This document shows positions 61,701 through 64,000 of a stretch of DNA of 64,000 nucleotides, in pieces. Within the stretch, counting starts at the first letter, position 1, and every line of letters begins with the position of its first letter. The notes below the pieces were generated by a model. It was not told the DNA's origin and did not search any database. It worked only from the letters and a program-made list of their open reading frames with translations. The stretch is taken from assembly GCA_022843905.1 (NCBI GenBank), contig JALHMT010000001.1:248001-312000 (forward strand). Reading direction: 5' to 3'. The position numbers and the translations under genes were made by a program. The stretch comes from Rubrivivax sp. (GTDB lineage: Bacteria; Pseudomonadota; Gammaproteobacteria; Burkholderiales; Burkholderiaceae_C).

Positions 61701-63136
61701 TGCGATACCGCCGATGGGCCCCGCTGCTGGGGGCCGTGGTGTCCGCGGTCTGCCTGCCTGCAGGGGCGCAGCAGGCCCTGCCGGAGGCGCCGGCCGTGCC
61801 CGCCGAGCGCCGTGTCGACGAGCGTCGCTCCGACCGGCCGTTCACCGTACCCCTGCTCGGGCGGCCGCTGCAGCTCACCGGCAGCTGGGAAGCCACGGCC
61901 GAGCACCGCGGCAACTTCGACCTCGACGACGCGCGGGCGCGCAACCGTCGTGTCATCGAGCACGAAGTGAAGCTCGAGGCGCGCTGGCTGCTGCAGCCCG
62001 ACCTCACGGCTTTCGTGCAGGCCGTCGGGCTGCACGAGGCACGGCGCACCCAGGGCACGGCAGGAACCCAGCGCGCGCGCGCACTGGAGCGCGGCCAGAC
62101 CTGGTTGCGCTGGGACCGTCTGGCCGGCACCGCGGCCAGCCTGCAGCTGGGACGGGTGGCCCTGATCGACCGCCGCTCTTGGTGGTGGGACGAGGATCTC
62201 GACGCCGTGCGCGCCACCTGGGAGCAGGGCCCCTGGCGTGTGGACAGCGGCGTGGCGCGCGAGCTGTCCCGCGTCTCGTCTGCCGAGACCGGCATCGTGC
62301 CCGAGCAGCGCGGCATCACGCGCTGGTTCGGCCAGGCCGGCTGGCGCTGGGCGCCGCGCCACACGCTGGAACTCTTCTGGCTGCATGCCCGCGACGGCTC
62401 GGGTGCCCCGGCTGTCGGAGCGCCGGCCAACGCCGCGGCGCTGGACGATCCGCTGGACCTGCAGGGCCGCTGGCACGGCCTGCGCGCCAGCGGCTCGGTA
62501 CGGCCGGAGGTGGGGGCGGCCTGGCAGATCAACTACTGGGCCGACCTGGCCGCGCTGCGCGGCCGCGAGACCGAGACGCGCTTCGCCGCGGCCACGGCCG
62601 TCGCCGCCGCACGGGCCACGGCCAGCACCAGCCGCCGCGTCAAGGGCCGGGCCTACGACATCGGCAGCACCTTCGTGTGGCGTGCCGCGCCCTTGCGGCC
62701 GTCGTTCACCCTCGCGCTGGCGCGCGGCTCGGCCGACTTCCGCCAGACCGGCTTGCAGGAGAACAAGGCGCGGCTGGGCGGCGTGAAGCGCCTGCGCTAC
62801 TACGGCGAACTGCTGCAGCCCGAGTTGCACAACCTGCGCGTCAGCACGCTGGGCGCCGGCCTGCGCTTCCTGCAGAACAGTTCCGTCGAACTGCTGTGGC
62901 ACGGCTACCGGCAGCCCACGCCGTCGGCCTTGCTCAGTGGCTCGAAGCTGTCGCAGGCGCCGGCCGGCCTGGATGGTCGGCTGGGCCGCGAGATCGACCT
63001 GCTGATCGCCTTGCGCGAATGGCAGCACGTCGAGTTCACGCTGCGGCTGTCGCGCTTCCAGCCCGGCACGGCCTTCGCGCCCGACCGCCGCGATGTCGCC
63101 CACGGCATCGAGTTCGGCGCCACCTTGAACTTCTGA
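61700..63136 (+). CDS. Alginate-export (AlgE)-like outer-membrane porin
   Basis: 478-aa beta-barrel protein with a signal peptide (RRWAPLLGAVVSAVCLPAGAQ). Alternating strands follow throughout, with DLTAFVQAVGLHEARR, WLRWDRL, LQLGRVALIDRRSWWWDEDLD, and a terminal aromatic GIEFGATLNF as expected for Bam-dependent insertion. AlgE-family proteins form the outer-membrane channel for anionic polysaccharide. It is the last gene of the operon and overlaps the deacetylase stop. Confidence 0.85.
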   Translation: MRYRRWAPLLGAVVSAVCLPAGAQQALPEAPAVPAERRVDERRSDRPFTVPLLGRPLQLTGSWEATAEHRGNFDLDDARARNRRVIEHEVKLEARWLLQPDLTAFVQAVGLHEARRTQGTAGTQRARALERGQTWLRWDRLAGTAASLQLGRVALIDRRSWWWDEDLDAVRATWEQGPWRVDSGVARELSRVSSAETGIVPEQRGITRWFGQAGWRWAPRHTLELFWLHARDGSGAPAVGAPANAAALDDPLDLQGRWHGLRASGSVRPEVGAAWQINYWADLAALRGRETETRFAAATAVAAARATASTSRRVKGRAYDIGSTFVWRAAPLRPSFTLALARGSADFRQTGLQENKARLGGVKRLRYYGELLQPELHNLRVSTLGAGLRFLQNSSVELLWHGYRQPTPSALLSGSKLSQAPAGLDGRLGREIDLLIALREWQHVEFTLRLSRFQPGTAFAPDRRDVAHGIEFGATLNF

Positions 63137-63304
63137 ACGCCGCTTCTTGCGTCGTCCGAGTTCCTCGGCTGCCTGGACGTGGTGACGCGCCGCCAGGTGC
63201 AGCGGGCCTGGGCAGGGCCTGAACGGATCCCTGGTGGCGCCGCAGGCGCGCACTTGCGGAGCCATCGGCTACGATGTTGCGTCACAGCAATCCAAGGATG
63301 CACG

Positions 63305-64000
63305 ATGCGAATCGATCGACGAGTGGTTCTGGCCCGTCTGGCTCAGCTGGGCGCCGTGGCGTGTGCGCCCGGCGCGCTGTCCATCGCCCAGGCGCAGGGC
63401 AGCGCGCGGCCGGTGCGCCTTCTGGTCGGCTTCACGCCCGGCGGGCCCAACGACATCCTGGCGCGCATCATCGCGCCGCGGCTGGGTCAGGCGCTGGGCC
63501 AGAACGTCATCGTCGAGAACAAGCCGGGCGTGGCCGGCAGCATTGCCAGCACCGAGGTGGCGCGCGCCGCCGGTGACGGCTACACGCTGCTGCTGGGCTC
63601 GGCCGGCCCCAACGCCATCAGCCCGGCCGTCTACCCCAACTTCCCGTTCGACCCCATCAAGGACATCGCCCCGGTCAGCATGGTCGCGCAGGTGCCCAGC
63701 GCGCTGGTGGTGCGGCCCGACCTGCCGGTGAATTCGGTGGTCGAACTGGTGGCCTATGCGAAGAAGAACCCGGGCAAGCTCACCTTCGCCTCGTCGGGCA
63801 GCGGCACCACGCTGCACCTGTCGGGCGAGCTCTTCAAGCAGCAGGCGGAAGTGTTCATCCTGCACATTCCCTACCGCGGCACGGCGCCCGCCACGCAGGA
63901 CGTGGCGGCGGGCAACGTCGACATGATGTTCGGCGCGCTGCCCAGCGTGATGCCGCTGGTGCGAGCCGGCCGGCTGCGCGCGCTGGCCGTCACGCCGCCG
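63305..64000 (+). CDS. Bug-family tripartite tricarboxylate transporter binding protein (partial)
   Basis: Periplasmic solute-binding protein cut by the right edge; 232 codons are visible. A twin-Arg-like signal (RIDRRVVLARLAQLGAVACA) precedes the mature start RPVRLLVGFTPGGPNDILAR, then ENKPGVAGSIAS, LTFASSGSGTTLHLSGELFK and GNVDMMFGALPSVMPLVRAGRLRALAVT, all typical of the Bug family so abundant in Burkholderiales. Binds carboxylated small molecules; the ligand is not predictable. Unrelated in function to the glycan operon before it. Confidence 0.92.
   Translation, partial: MRIDRRVVLARLAQLGAVACAPGALSIAQAQGSARPVRLLVGFTPGGPNDILARIIAPRLGQALGQNVIVENKPGVAGSIASTEVARAAGDGYTLLLGSAGPNAISPAVYPNFPFDPIKDIAPVSMVAQVPSALVVRPDLPVNSVVELVAYAKKNPGKLTFASSGSGTTLHLSGELFKQQAEVFILHIPYRGTAPATQDVAAGNVDMMFGALPSVMPLVRAGRLRALAVTPP

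Overview
This 64 kb window looks like a chromosomal segment of a high-GC betaproteobacterium, most likely a Burkholderiales member of the Rubrivivax/Leptothrix/Sphaerotilaceae kind. The reasons are the very high GC, dense operons whose genes overlap by ATGA or GTGA, a Bug-family (tripartite tricarboxylate) binding protein, a DUF3734-type patatin next to a GntP permease, and a fused MrpA-MrpB antiporter subunit. I saw no rRNA, tRNA, CRISPR array, insertion sequence or prophage gene. All similarity statements are by eye from remembered family motifs; no search was run.

Layout. (1) 1-6138: Mrp-type Na+(K+)/H+ antiporter operon (subunits AB, C, D and the start of E, running off the left edge) below a tandem UspA gene. 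(2) 6247-10607: Na+/phosphate cotransporter, then divergently a patatin-like hydrolase coupled to a GntP-type permease. (3) 10667-24327: a catabolic island with two paralogous MFS carriers, a TonB receptor, an S33 peptidase, an N-carbamoyl-D-amino-acid hydrolase, an esterase, DgcN/DgcA (D-glutamate to N-acetyl-L-glutamate), an XRE-cupin regulator, a D-aminopeptidase-like serine hydrolase and a CPG2-like M20 hydrolase. Five copies of a 20-bp operator-like sequence (consensus about STGGATANNATAWT, often closing with CCAS) stand before its five transcription units. I read this as one regulon for uptake and breakdown of a D-amino-acid/glutamate-containing compound. (4) 24344-32563: a colinear operon with DeoR regulator, amino-acid-type ABC transporter, SDR, HAD phosphatase, FGGY kinase, BtpA/SgcQ protein and a PhyH dioxygenase; substrate unknown. 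(5) 32989-38717: AdhP alcohol dehydrogenase coupled to a complete MacAB-type efflux system with a NodT-like outer-membrane lipoprotein. (6) 38836-48420: a mandelate-racemase homologue with Lys166 replaced by Arg, two very large winged-helix/STAND-ATPase regulators that share a duplicated 53-bp upstream element, a globin in a chain of overlapping small ORFs, a pseudouridine synthase and an ECF sigma factor. (7) 48518-63136: a small hypothetical protein and then a ten-gene glycan operon (four glycosyltransferases, heparinase-like lyase, two APH-fold kinases, an ABC exporter half-transporter, polysaccharide deacetylase, AlgE-like porin), possibly read from a sigma-54 promoter. (8) A Bug-family binding protein runs off the right edge.

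The two best candidates for undescribed biology are the operator-linked D-amino-acid island and the glycan operon. The glycan operon pairs secretion-type parts with two kinase-like proteins and lacks a recognisable polymerase, Wzx, Wza or Wzc. Third is the pair of STAND regulators, whose duplicated element carries three 11-bp-spaced direct repeats.
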